From: Cryptococcus deneoformans JEC21
Taxonomy: Eukaryota > Basidiomycota > Tremellomycetes > Tremellales > Cryptococcaceae
Length of the DNA stretch: 35,000 nucleotides
Assembly (NCBI RefSeq): GCF_000091045.1
Contig: NC_006686.1
Location: 587,501-622,500, forward strand
Direction: 5' to 3'
Of the stretch, positions 22,326 through 31,099 are shown piece by piece. The notes beneath the pieces are model-generated. The model ran no database searches. It saw only the letters and a list, made by a program, of their open reading frames with translations, and was not told the origin of the DNA. The stretch's first letter is position 1, and every line of letters begins with the position of its first letter. The translations under genes and the position numbers were made by a program.

Positions 22326-22333
22326 TGACGTCA
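22326..22333. promoter_or_regulatory. CRE palindrome TGACGTCA upstream of SDR-B
   Basis: Perfect 8-bp ATF/CREB site, 41 bp before the TATA box and 73 bp before the first ATG. Fungal Atf1-type bZIP factors bind this sequence in stress promoters; its use here is inferred. Confidence 0.6.
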
Positions 22334-22373
22334 GCCCCGTCTCTATACTTATAACTTTCTCTTCCCAGAGCGG

Positions 22374-22380
22374 TATATAA
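22374..22380 (+). promoter_or_regulatory. TATA box of SDR-B
   Basis: TATATAA only 26 bp before the first in-frame ATG (22406). With usual TATA-to-start spacing, transcription would begin close to that ATG, so the choice between the two starts may depend on the exact initiation site. Confidence 0.55.
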
Positions 22381-22405
22381 TTCGTGCTGCATATTATCCA
22401 TCGCC

Positions 22406-23649
22406 ATGCTTCTAAGACCGCCGCTATTCACAAAGCTCACAAAGACTTCCCGTCTCATCCGCCCTATCCTCACCACAAGACATTTCAGAACAACACCACT
22501 TACAATGGGAGACGATCAGCCTAAAATCATCACCGCTTACCCCGTCAGTTTTTCCAGTCCCAGTCTACAGGGTACCAATTGATCGCCTCGCAGGAGCTTA
22601 CCGATATCAAAGCCCAGCACCAGAGTCTTCCAGGCAAGGATGTGGACATGGATCCTCTTGCGGAGTTTACCAAACTGGAAACCTGGGACGATGACGGCAA
22701 ACCATACTTGAAGGAATACACTGGAAGTGGGAAGCTGAAGGGCAAGAAGGCCATCGTTACTGGTGGCGATTCTGGTATTGGCAGAGCTGCAGCCCAAATG
22801 TTCGCCCGCGAAGGTGCAGATGTAACCATCGTATACCTTCCTGAGGAGGAACAAGAGTACGTTAAGAAGTTCATAAGCCTTATTTAGATTTCCTAGCTTA
22901 CGCATACCGTGCGTAGTGCCCAGCGAGTTAAAAAGGCTATCGAACAAGACGGACAGCAATGTCTTACAATCGCTCATGACCTTATGCAGGCCGACCTCGC
23001 AGCAGATGTCGTCAAGCAGCACATGGACAAATTTGGCAAGCTGGATATCCTGGTGAACAATGCCAGTAAGCAAATCATGTCCCAGTCCATCGCAGAAATC
23101 GAGGTAGATTTAGGCCCGTCTCTTGGTTTGCTAAGCTGACTGGATATTTCAATAGCTTGAAAACGTGGAAAGCACATTCAGAAGCAACATTCTTGCCATG
23201 TTTGCCCTCACTAAAGCCGCAGTTCCTCATCTCAAGCGAGGATCAACGATCATCAACACCTCTTCTGTTACCGCCTTCAAAGGATCAGTTGCTATGGTCG
23301 ATTATGCTTCCACCAAGGGAGCCATCGTCTCCTATACCAGGTCATTGGCTGTGCAACTCGCCCCCCAGGGTATCCGGGTAAACGGTGTCTGCCCTGGCCC
23401 CGTTTATACTCCTTTGCAGCCAGCTTCTAGGCCTCCTGACAACATGGAGGGATGGTCTGTCGGCGGCCCTCCCTTACACGGTCGAGCTTCTATGCCCGCT
23501 GAGATGGGTCCGGCATACGGTGAGTTTGACGTTGTTGAACTGCGCTATGCGAACGGATCTGATATTTCTCAGTATTCCTTGCTTCATCTGACGCAAATGC
23601 TATGACTGGCCATTTCTTGCACCTCAACAACGGCCAGTGGCTTGGTTAG
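22406..23649 (+). CDS. Short-chain dehydrogenase (SDR-B), possible mitochondrial presequence
   Basis: NAD(P)-dependent SDR of the bacterial GSP39/YdaD-like stress group; substrate unknown. Five exons (22406-22543, 22594-22856, 22917-23103, 23156-23519, 23573-23649) give 342 aa from the first ATG or 309 aa from a second in-frame ATG at 22505. The 33 extra residues are rich in Arg, Lys, Thr and Leu with no acidic residue ([20 protein letters not shown]), a typical mitochondrial presequence. The mature part has TGGDSGIG (residues 102-109), NNAS in place of [13 protein letters not shown], and catalytic Y246 and K250 (YASTKGA). It ends with [13 protein letters not shown], the usual C-terminal substrate-pocket strand. 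A family-typical linker ([15 protein letters not shown]) is made across intron 2. Start choice is open; the fold is certain. Confidence 0.9.
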
Positions 23650-23911
23650 ACACCATTAAGAAAAAATAATAAATAATATCGAAACGATAATGAGTGTTTA
23701 GCAATTGTGGTAGTAGAAGTTCCATAGTCACTGTCCAACTGTATTTTGTCGCCCCATGCATCAGTGCATTAAATATTCGTTTCAGCATGGTCCTTTCAGA
23801 TTTCTTGACGTTTCCATCATGAAACTTGCGTACCGCCTTACTCACATCCCCTAGTCAAGTCAAGCGGATGCTGCATAATAATCATACAATATGACAATCA
23901 TATCCCAGCAT
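23650..23911. other. Convergent 3' flanks of SDR-B and PRP11
   Basis: 262 bp between two facing stop codons. A/T-rich with AAAAAATAATAAATAAT at about 23662-23678 on the plus strand, a likely poly(A) region for SDR-B. No gene seen. Confidence 0.55.
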
Positions 23912-24910
23912 TTATTTATACAAGAATTGACAACTGTAAACCTTCTCGTCGGCATCCCAGTGCTCCCATGTCGACTCCGGGTCTTCATCAACGTCAACCA
24001 TCTCTTTTGAGGGGATGGCAAATGCTATGGTCTCGTATGGCTCGGCTGCCAACTACAACCTATAGTTTAGTAGGGCGGAAGAAATGTCCGATTGAGTAGA
24101 ACTCACAACTAAGTACTGGAAAGCTTTATTGGGAATCTCTCGCCGTTGTTCAAAAGCAGACATGAACCTCCTTCTTGGCCTCTCTCCCGCTTTTATCTCA
24201 GGTAAAGACACAGTGAATAATAAACCCATCCTTTGACTGACAGGCTCTCGAATTTTGATGATTTTGTATCCTGGGCCGTGAATCAGACTCCTGAGAGGCA
24301 AGATTGGACGTCGAAACCGACTTACCAGGTCTTCCAATCTTAACAAACACTTTCTTCTTCACTTGTTGCGCGGCTGTGGGAGCTTGGATCATTAATGTCT
24401 GATCCTTGTTGTCCTTGGCTGCACGCCTAGCAAGGTTTGTTTGATGTTTCTTTCCTTGAGTGTGGGCAAGGTAAGAACCCTCGTTGACGTGAAGAGTGAG
24501 ACAAAGACGGCATTCTAATGTACCGAGATGGGTCCTATGAATGACAGAATGTCAGAAAACAATAATTTGACATCGTAACAAGCACAAGCACTGACCTAAG
24601 GATATAGGGATCTTTGGCCAAGTCAATAGTCTCCAAAGCAAGTTTTCGAAGACGTTCTCTCCTGTCCACTGCTGTCTCGGATGCACCAGCTACAGAGAAA
24701 TACATCAATAACGCTTCGCATTTTGACGAATGCACAACACTCACCGACACCACCACTACCCTTGTTTGCACCTGCTCGATTCTGCAAACGGGTCAGTACG
24801 TTTTATTGATAAGGAAAACAGACAGCTGCTGCTTACTTGGTAATCTGCATTCAGAGAAGAAGTCAGCACTGACGTTGAGCAATACAAACAGTGGAGCTGT
24901 GCCTACCCAT
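23912..24910 (-). CDS. PRP11: Splicing factor 3A subunit 2 (PRP11 / SF3A2)
   Basis: U2 snRNP SF3a subunit needed for prespliceosome assembly at the branch site; nuclear. Seven exons (24910-24907, 24844-24837, 24781-24745, 24689-24596, 24534-24326, 24270-24107, 24052-23912) give 218 aa. The N-terminus MDYQNRAGANKGSGGVA is spelled across a 4-nt exon, an 8-nt microexon and exon 3, and matches the family's MDFQHR...GSGGVA. Next comes DRRERLRKLALETIDLAKDP, then a matrin-type C2H2 zinc finger with C56, C59, H72 and H78. The C-terminal half has FVKIGRPGYKI, PRRRFMSAFEQR and LAAEPYETIAF, all hallmark SF3A2 blocks. It lacks the long proline-rich tail of animal SF3A2, as in other fungi. Its start is 234 bp from that of RRP8 on the other strand. 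Confidence 0.96.
24837..24844 (-). other. 8-nt microexon of PRP11
   Basis: The exon reads ATTACCAA, with acceptor ATGCAG before it and donor GTAAGC after it. It supplies Asp (with the G of exon 1), Tyr and Gln of the conserved N-terminus. The flanking introns are 62 nt and 55 nt. Confidence 0.88.
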
Positions 24911-25144
24911 AGTTACTCTCGTGCGCTGCTTATTTTTGCTCCTGGGATATGGACGATTGAAAATGAACGAAGGATGCAAGAGGAAAACGTCGGAGTAAGC
25001 GAACAAACGAAGGATCCGTCGAAGGCGGGCGTATGAAGAGCGGGACCAAATTTCACGGAGGTGGAGGCTCATCATCTCTTTCGGCAACTTTTCGCAGTAT
25101 ACTTGACTTTCTCGATATACAGCACACTGAAAGCTATCGTGGCA
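24911..25144. promoter_or_regulatory. Divergent promoter, PRP11 / RRP8
   Basis: 234 bp between opposite start codons of a splicing factor and an rRNA methyltransferase. No TATA box is evident. An in-frame open stretch precedes the RRP8 ATG back to 25061 but has no ATG. Confidence 0.5.
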
Positions 25145-26691
25145 ATGTCCTTGTTCCCCTCAGCATTCGAATCAGGAGTATCCAAAATTTCTCCCACACT
25201 CGCTTCAGCAGGCAAGGGAGGCAAAAAGACCAACAAGCGCAAGCATTCAGACGCGAACGCCGGTTTAGGGCAGGCCCAGCAAGTAAAGCAGGCTGATGCC
25301 AACTTTGAGAAACTCATGAGAAAGTTTGAGGGAGGAGAGGCGATTGGAAAGGAAGAAGGAAAAGAAAGCATGGGCGTAGTCGGGAAGAAAAGGAATAAGA
25401 AAAACAAGAGCAGACAGGTCAACGACGAGGAGATAGTGCACAGCACACCCAGAGCAAAAGGCGACAAGCCCAAGCCCAAGCCCACGCCCAAGTCGGACCA
25501 AGCCAAGCTGAACCAAGCCGCAAAACAGAATCAGACAGATACACCTCCCTCCAAGAAATCAAAGGCTAACAAGATCACTCCGGGCTTCAAACTGGAGCCT
25601 GTCCAGCTGCCCATCCCGATACCTCCTCCATCAAAGGGCACCAAGCTCAAGGTCGGTGGGGAGGGAAACCTTACGGAGATGCAAAAGGATATGCAGGCCA
25701 AGCTGGAAGGCGCCAGGTTCAGGCGGGTACCCTGCCAACTTGTTCTACAGTGCCAGGCTAACGTACCTTGCATGATAGATGGATCAACGAACAACTGTAC
25801 TCAACGCCTTCCACTGAAGCTTTGGCAATGATGAGAAAAGATCCCAAGATATTTGCCGATGTCAGTCTGATATACGGCATCGTCTGTTTCAAAGCTAATT
25901 TTATTTGCAGTACCACCAGACACATCGTCTTCTCACTTCAGCCTGGCCCTCCCCTCCTCTCCCTCACATGATCAACCTCCTCTCTTCTCTTCCGTCTGGC
26001 ACTGTCATTGCCGATTTAGGCTGTGGTGATGCTGGCTTGGCACGAGCTCTTGTACCTCAAGGGAAAATTGTAATGAGTTTTGACTTGGTGGGGGACAATG
26101 GCGTTCTTGGAGCTGAGACAACAGAAAGCAATGCGGCCGGCGGATGGGTAGTTGAAGCAGATTTTTTGGAAAAGGTTCCTTTGCCTGGCCGACCTGGTGG
26201 ATTGGACTACGGTGTTTCTGCTACTGAGGAGAGCGAAGGAAAGGGGAAGAGGAAGAACAAGAAGAAGGGTAGCAGGAAGAGGGATGTGGCATCATCTGAG
26301 ATCGTGGATGCCGTAGTTTGTTGCCTGAGTTTGATGGGGACCAACTGGGTTGGAGGCATCAGCGAGGCCTGTAGGATTCTGAAGCAGGGGTAAGTGTATT
26401 TTCTTCAGATCTCCTTGCAGGGACAACAATTTAATTATTTGCTACAGAGGTACTTTCCATGTGGCTGAAGTGACCTCTCGGTTCACTTCCACAGAAGCTT
26501 TTGTTTCCACCGTTGAATCGTTTGGTTTCGAGCTTGAGGAGGAGTCTCAGCCATCGACACACTTTACTCTTTTCCGTTTCACAAAGAACTCTGAAGTCCC
26601 TCTGGGACCTGTCAAAGGTCAGGAAGGATGGGAGGAAAGGGTACGCAAGGGGGAAGAAATCTTGAGAGCTTGTGTTTACAAGAAGCGGTAG
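25145..26691 (+). CDS. RRP8: 25S rRNA adenine-N1 methyltransferase RRP8
   Basis: Nucleolar SAM-dependent enzyme that makes m1A in 25S rRNA (m1A645 in budding yeast) and acts in early pre-rRNA cleavage. Four exons (25145-25722, 25779-25860, 25911-26389, 26448-26691) give 460 aa. Residues 1-190 are Lys-rich and disordered (nucleolar-targeting type). Residue 186 onward is the RRP8 domain: KLEGARFRWINEQLYS, FADYHQTHR, SAM motif VIADLGCGDAGLA (252-264), acidic SFDLV, CCLSLMGTNW (357-366), GTFHVAEVTSRF and the C-terminal CVYKKR. Between VPLPG and the CCLSLMGTN strand sits an extra basic stretch (about 312-350, KGKRKNKKKGSRKR) absent from yeast Rrp8. Intron 1 must use a GC donor to preserve RFRWINE. 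Intron 2 uses GTCAGT. Confidence 0.94.
25723..25778 (+). other. GC-AG intron in RRP8
   Basis: Intron 1, 56 nt: TTCAG followed by GCGGGT, ending GATAG before ATGGATC. This join gives A-R-F-R-W-I-N-E-Q-L. The GT two bases into GCGGGT's tail (GTACCC) ends in the wrong phase and leads to a stop. Confidence 0.82.
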
Positions 26692-26949
26692 GCACTTGTG
26701 TAAACTCCCATATGGTTCAATTTATTATGTAAGCCCTGTCCTAGGCAGACCAACTGTACATAGATAGAGATGCAGATATAAAATGGATAGGCTCTGTAAT
26801 GTATTATATTATCAACAAGATGATTTTTGTCTGCTCTAATCACCTATCGTCCGTCTAGCATCCTGGTCCCATGATGTATGGGTTCTTTTACCCCTCTCTG
26901 AAATTATTATACTATTTATTCACAAATACGCTATTCCACGCTCACATTT
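26692..26949. other. Convergent 3' flanks of RRP8 and the Ser/Pro-rich gene
   Basis: 258 bp, A/T-rich, between facing stop codons. No gene or RNA feature seen. Confidence 0.55.
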
Positions 26950-29900
26950 TTACACTTCGACAACATCTCCCACACAGCATCTGCACCCCTTTCTGAAATC
27001 AAGTATTCCGCTGCACATTACCCCAGCCGCACGAAACGCACCACCATCATTGACGGTGATGGTGGGTATTCTAAACTGTGCGGGCCCGATACCGGGTAGA
27101 TCTGATAAGGTATCCCTGCCATAGCTTTGCAAGCTGGTAGGGTCCGACACCGCTCTGACATTGACACCACCACCAAGAGTAGGAAGGTCTCCAGCCACCA
27201 AAGCTGGAAAGACACCTGGGGTATTTTCGTCAACCACAAAAGGCGGCAAATCGATCCCCTCGCTAATTCTCGGTCCATCGTCTGATGACGCTCTCCTGAG
27301 GGGATTCGATAAACCAAAAAAGGATTCGCGCTTCTTCTCCTTGCTATCAGGAACGTTGTCACTTCCAGTAGGAGGTGTGGCGGGGAATCCCCAAGACTTG
27401 AGACGAGTGAAATCGGGGGTAAAGCGTTTGGAAATAGACGATTCGGAATCGTCAACCTTGTCGATGGTAAAGGGCTTGGGGGAGGCAAGAGCGGGGGACG
27501 TAGGAAGGTCGGTTTGAGGAGGGGTCAGACTCGGCGTAGTCTCCCGTGAGGTCGCTGATCTGGATAAGAGAATCTCATCACCGGAATCCTCATCTTGCTC
27601 CGTGCGTCCTGTAAGCTGATGATGACCTTGGGCTGCTACGTGGCCACGCAAATCGTTCAGCTTGACCAATGCCATCTCTTTTGCCCGGTGCTCTTGCTGC
27701 AGCTTTCCAGTAAGAGTGAACAACTGCTCCCTCATTTGTGCTATTAACCGAGATTCCGCTGCTTGTTGAGACTGGGAATAAATGTCGGATCTCTCGGTGG
27801 GAAGAGAAGAAATGCTTGAGAGACGATCGCCCACTAAGTTTTCACCGTCAGTCGGGAATCCATCTCTTTTGTCTTTCAAAAATCGATTTTAAAAATAAAA
27901 AAGACTCACACTTTCTGACACGTTCTCTAAGCACGACGCTCTCTTTTCTTTCACTATCTAGCCTTTCTTCCAACGTACGACACTTTTCTTTCCAAAAACC
28001 CAACTCATCCCTCAGACTTTCGTTTTCACGCTCCATATCAAGCTGAACATCGCTCCAATATGAGCGGTCTAGAGAGTCTCGAGAAAGTTCAGAGCTAGGA
28101 CGGCCACTCTCAATGGAGGAGCGCGCAAGATCGATACGCGCAGAAGCGGAACGACGCCTCTCTAAAGAACCTTCCTCTTCCATCTCGTTAACCTCGGTCA
28201 AAACTCTCCCAGAGCCAGCATCTCCTGTCAGGCGCACTCTGGGACAGGGCCTCATCCCCCGAGTGACTGTATTTGCCCATATTCCCTTTATAGAAGAGTT
28301 GTTCCCCCCTGAGACTGTCGAGCCTGAGGTTAGGGACGGGCTAGCGATAAGCTCTCCGAGTTCCTTGCTGCCGGAAGACGAGGCATCTTTTTTATATGAA
28401 ATTGACCCTCTAGAGCCCGCGTTTGACGTGGTTCTTTTCGGTGTTGGGCCACGGTGGTTGGACATGCCAGCGTCGCTGTTAGATCGGTTAGGGCGGCCTC
28501 GACCTATCGTACCATAACTTTTCGTCGGTGAGGATGAGCCTATGCTTCCAGCTGAAGGTGGAGGGGAAGTAAGTGATTGGGGAAAGGAGTATCTGTCCGA
28601 TGAGGACGGAGTTTTGTAATGACGCGGGGAGGATATACTTGAAGACAGACGAAGCTCCCTCAGGCCTGAAGGGGATACCGCAGATTCGGGGTCTTGTGGA
28701 GCATTCTCGGGAGGAATGGTCGGCACGACAGGTGCAGCTGTATCCTCTTCCTCCGCTTCTTCCTGTACGTTTCCCAGCATTTTCTCTTCGTCTTCTTCCG
28801 ACTCGTCAACTTCTTGCAAAGCACTCAATTGCCTATTCATCGTCGGCCTCTTCCCTATGCTCGCATCGTTGACTTCCATCCCGTAATCCAGCGGGTCTTC
28901 TTTAGGACCGGACATCGATAAGGAACCGTGGGGAAGGCCGAAAGATTGGCCTGAACACCTTTCCGGCGTGTCGGCTGACTGCCCATCGGCCGGCGAGGCC
29001 CCAGAGAAGGGTGATGCGGAGAGTGGCGAGGGGGAAGACGATCCTAATGGCAAGGGGAGAAACGAGAAGGACGGTTGATTGGACCATGAAAATGTGGGTT
29101 GGCCGAAAGCACCCGAAAGCGGACGGTTGGATGAGGCCACAGACGAAGAATCTTCGTCATCCAAATCAGGAAGACTAATTTCTGCTACCGGCGACTCGAC
29201 GAACGGAGATGTTGATCGCGATTCAGACCCGGTAAGCTTTTCCAAAGCTCGACGTCTGGACTCTTCCTTCTCTTTTTCAGCCTCTGCGCCCCGGCCCGAT
29301 GGTTCAAACTTGAGTCTTTGGCTGTTTAGCCCTGCCAGTCTCGATGGTTTTGATTCACCATGGGGCGAGGTGGGAGAGACGGGAGAGCCAACGGATGGAG
29401 AGTGGAGAACGTTGAAAGAGCTGGGACGGGAGGCAGCATTTTGGAGTTTGATGTTTGGTAAAGAGATGGAATTTGAGCGGGTGTGGGAGTGTCGCTTCTT
29501 CTTTGTTTGCGCAGGAGGTGATGAAGGACCAGCGGCTGATCTGGGAGGGGAGAGTGCATTGGAAGGTGGACGAGCCAGTAGGAGACTGGGTGGTCTCGAA
29601 GAGGTGTTTGAGAAGCGGCGTGGAGATGTTGGGGACGAAAGAGGCGAGGACACAAGTTCATGTCCTAATATGGACTGGGAGCCCAGCCTGGCTGGCTGAC
29701 GACGTTGGGGCGGAAACGGCCCTGCTGCAGGCTTGGACGCAAAGGAGAAGGCGGATAGTCGCGCAGCGACGTGTTCATACTCCCCGTCGTGTCCTTTACC
29801 TTGCTCCTGCTCGTCCTCTTGCGGAATAGGGGATTTTTCCAGCATGGGCGTTGGAGGAGTCGTGGCGGTCTGTTCAGGCTGGTCTCCATAGACACCCACG

Positions 29901-30228
29901 ACGGACGGCCTTACCGGCGCCTGCGACACCGCGCCAGAAGGCAGCGCGATGGAGGACCTCTGCCGTCTGTGGGCGTGGCTCGCTGCGCTGTGTCTGTGGG
30001 CCTGGGCGGGGGCGGTGGGCGTGTCGTCGCGGACCTGCTTCGCCCTGCGCCTGCCGTCCGTCCGGTCGTGGGCCGCTGTGCCGCGGGCGTTGAGGCTGGG
30101 TTCTGTGGTGAGCGGCATCCTGGGCTGTGGGGTGTGAGCACGTGCGGGTGACGGGGGCGGCGTACCTTTTTGGTTGCCGGGGCGAGTCTGTGGGCCCTCC
30201 TGTCTGCGAGCGCCGCGGGGGGAGACAT
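26950..30228 (-). CDS. Ser/Pro-rich coiled-coil protein, function unknown
   Basis: I do not recognise a named family. Three coding exons (30228-30166, 30124-27910, 27833-26950) give 1,053 aa. Residues 1-700 are Ser/Pro/Arg-rich and low in order, with many SP and SSP sites that could be kinase targets and an acidic patch (DESEEDEEK) near residue 480. A coiled coil lies at about 715-765 (NESLRDELGFWKEKCRTLEE) and a second at about 780-822. A Ser/Thr-rich tail ends in a Cys-rich GCRCCVGDVVEV. The start is inferred: this ATG and a 41-nt intron (30125-30165, branch-like GCTCAC, acceptor CACAG) join in frame to the long exon. Without that intron the long frame has no upstream ATG, and 30118 would be the first usable one. 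A 5'-UTR intron probably ends at 30292 (GTTTGTTTGTTCGCAG). It could be a polarity or cytoskeletal scaffold; that is a guess from composition. Confidence 0.68.
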
Positions 30229-31099
30229 CGGCGGGGGAGGGAGCTGCGAAAGAATGCGGGACACGGACAAGGCGCGTGCGTCGCTGGGCGTCTGCGAACA
30301 AACAAACAGCCTAGTACGCGAGCCCCACGTGTTTCACGCCGGCACGCGGGCTCAGGAGGGTGGGTGTGCAACAGGCGTGCGCGGAGGGAGCAGAGAGTAG
30401 GCACGCCGGTCGAGGGAGGAGGGTGTGAAGAGGCGGTTGGTGACGGTGCAGCGGCGGCGATGGATATTATGTGCTGTTCAAGGAGAGACGCGTCTTCATC
30501 CCACAACAACCCAGGAACATGCGCAGGGAACATGGAAGCTTAATCCCCGCACCCTGCTATTTAATTCAACTCGGGCTCGTACCCGTTCCTTGTCTCTTTG
30601 TCTTTCCTCCCTGCTCTTCTGTCCATAGCGTACGCACTGGGTCAGCTATCCCTAGATAAGGTATAGTAATATGCGTCCCATTCGCAGCGATACATTCGAC
30701 ATTCGAACGGACGGCGCAGGGACCCTGTCTCAGCCTCGCTCAGGAACGAGACGACGCGTCTTTTCCGGCACCAACACTTCAATATCAGTCACCACCCGTC
30801 ATCATCACCAATCATCAGCCATCTGTCATGAAATCCTCGGCGCCCGTCACTCGCCGCCCGCGAAACCCCCTTTTTCGTCAATAATCTACTACACAGAGGA
30901 ATCTTGCTGTAGCTCAACGACTAGAACACTGGCTTGATGTATCGCAGTTCAGCAACCATTACTATCTCGATACACGTTCCAAACACTTGATTCATTCGCA
31001 TTCCACCTCCAAACACCTTCGTATTCCACCTCCAAACACCTTCGTATTCCACCTCCAAACACCTTCGTATTCCACCTCCAAACACCTTCATAAACAATC
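30229..31099. other. Intergenic: leader of the Ser/Pro-rich gene and VPH1 3' flank
   Basis: 870 bp, the largest gap. The left part (to about 30420) continues the G/C-rich start of the Ser/Pro-rich gene and contains a strong intron acceptor (to 30292) with a branch-like TACTAG, so a spliced 5' UTR is likely. A minus-strand ATG frame from 30533 is open but has no good donor to join the gene. 30540-30950 has no supportable gene. The right end carries the 23-bp minisatellite. Confidence 0.55.
30998..31089 (-). repeat. 23-bp minisatellite, four tandem copies, in the VPH1 3' flank
   Basis: Four copies of a 23-bp unit (core TTCCACCTCCAAACACCTTC on the plus strand) at 30998, 31021, 31044 and 31067. 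The last three are identical and the first differs at one base (GC for GT). A degenerate fifth copy may lie at 30975-30997. The array starts 11 bp after the VPH1 stop codon, so it is probably in the 3' UTR. Confidence 0.92.

Larger units (their letters stand above)
22092..22405. promoter_or_regulatory. Intergenic with SDR-B promoter
   Basis: 314 bp. The left half is the CM1-gene 3' flank (A/T-rich). The right half holds a CRE palindrome and a TATA box for SDR-B, listed separately, in a compact promoter. Confidence 0.6.

Noticed and set aside
25061..25144. Longer RRP8 N-terminus
   Set aside because: The extension has no ATG, only a GTG; the family-like start is the ATG at 25145.
29079..29699. 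206-aa plus-strand ORF
   Set aside because: Antisense shadow of the Ser/Pro-rich gene; no family features and no splice context.
30296..30533. Possible upstream coding exon starting MFPAHVPG for the Ser/Pro-rich gene
   Set aside because: No consensus donor joins it in frame to the gene; it more likely overlaps a 5'-UTR intron.
30671..30937. 88-aa plus-strand ORF in the large gap
   Set aside because: No recognisable domain, no splice or promoter support, His/Ser/Arg-rich composition typical of random open frames.
30905..30960. tRNA-like stretch (TGTAGCTCAACGACTAG...)
   Set aside because: It resembles a D-arm only; no T-arm (GGTTCGA-type B box) and no acceptor stem closes around it.
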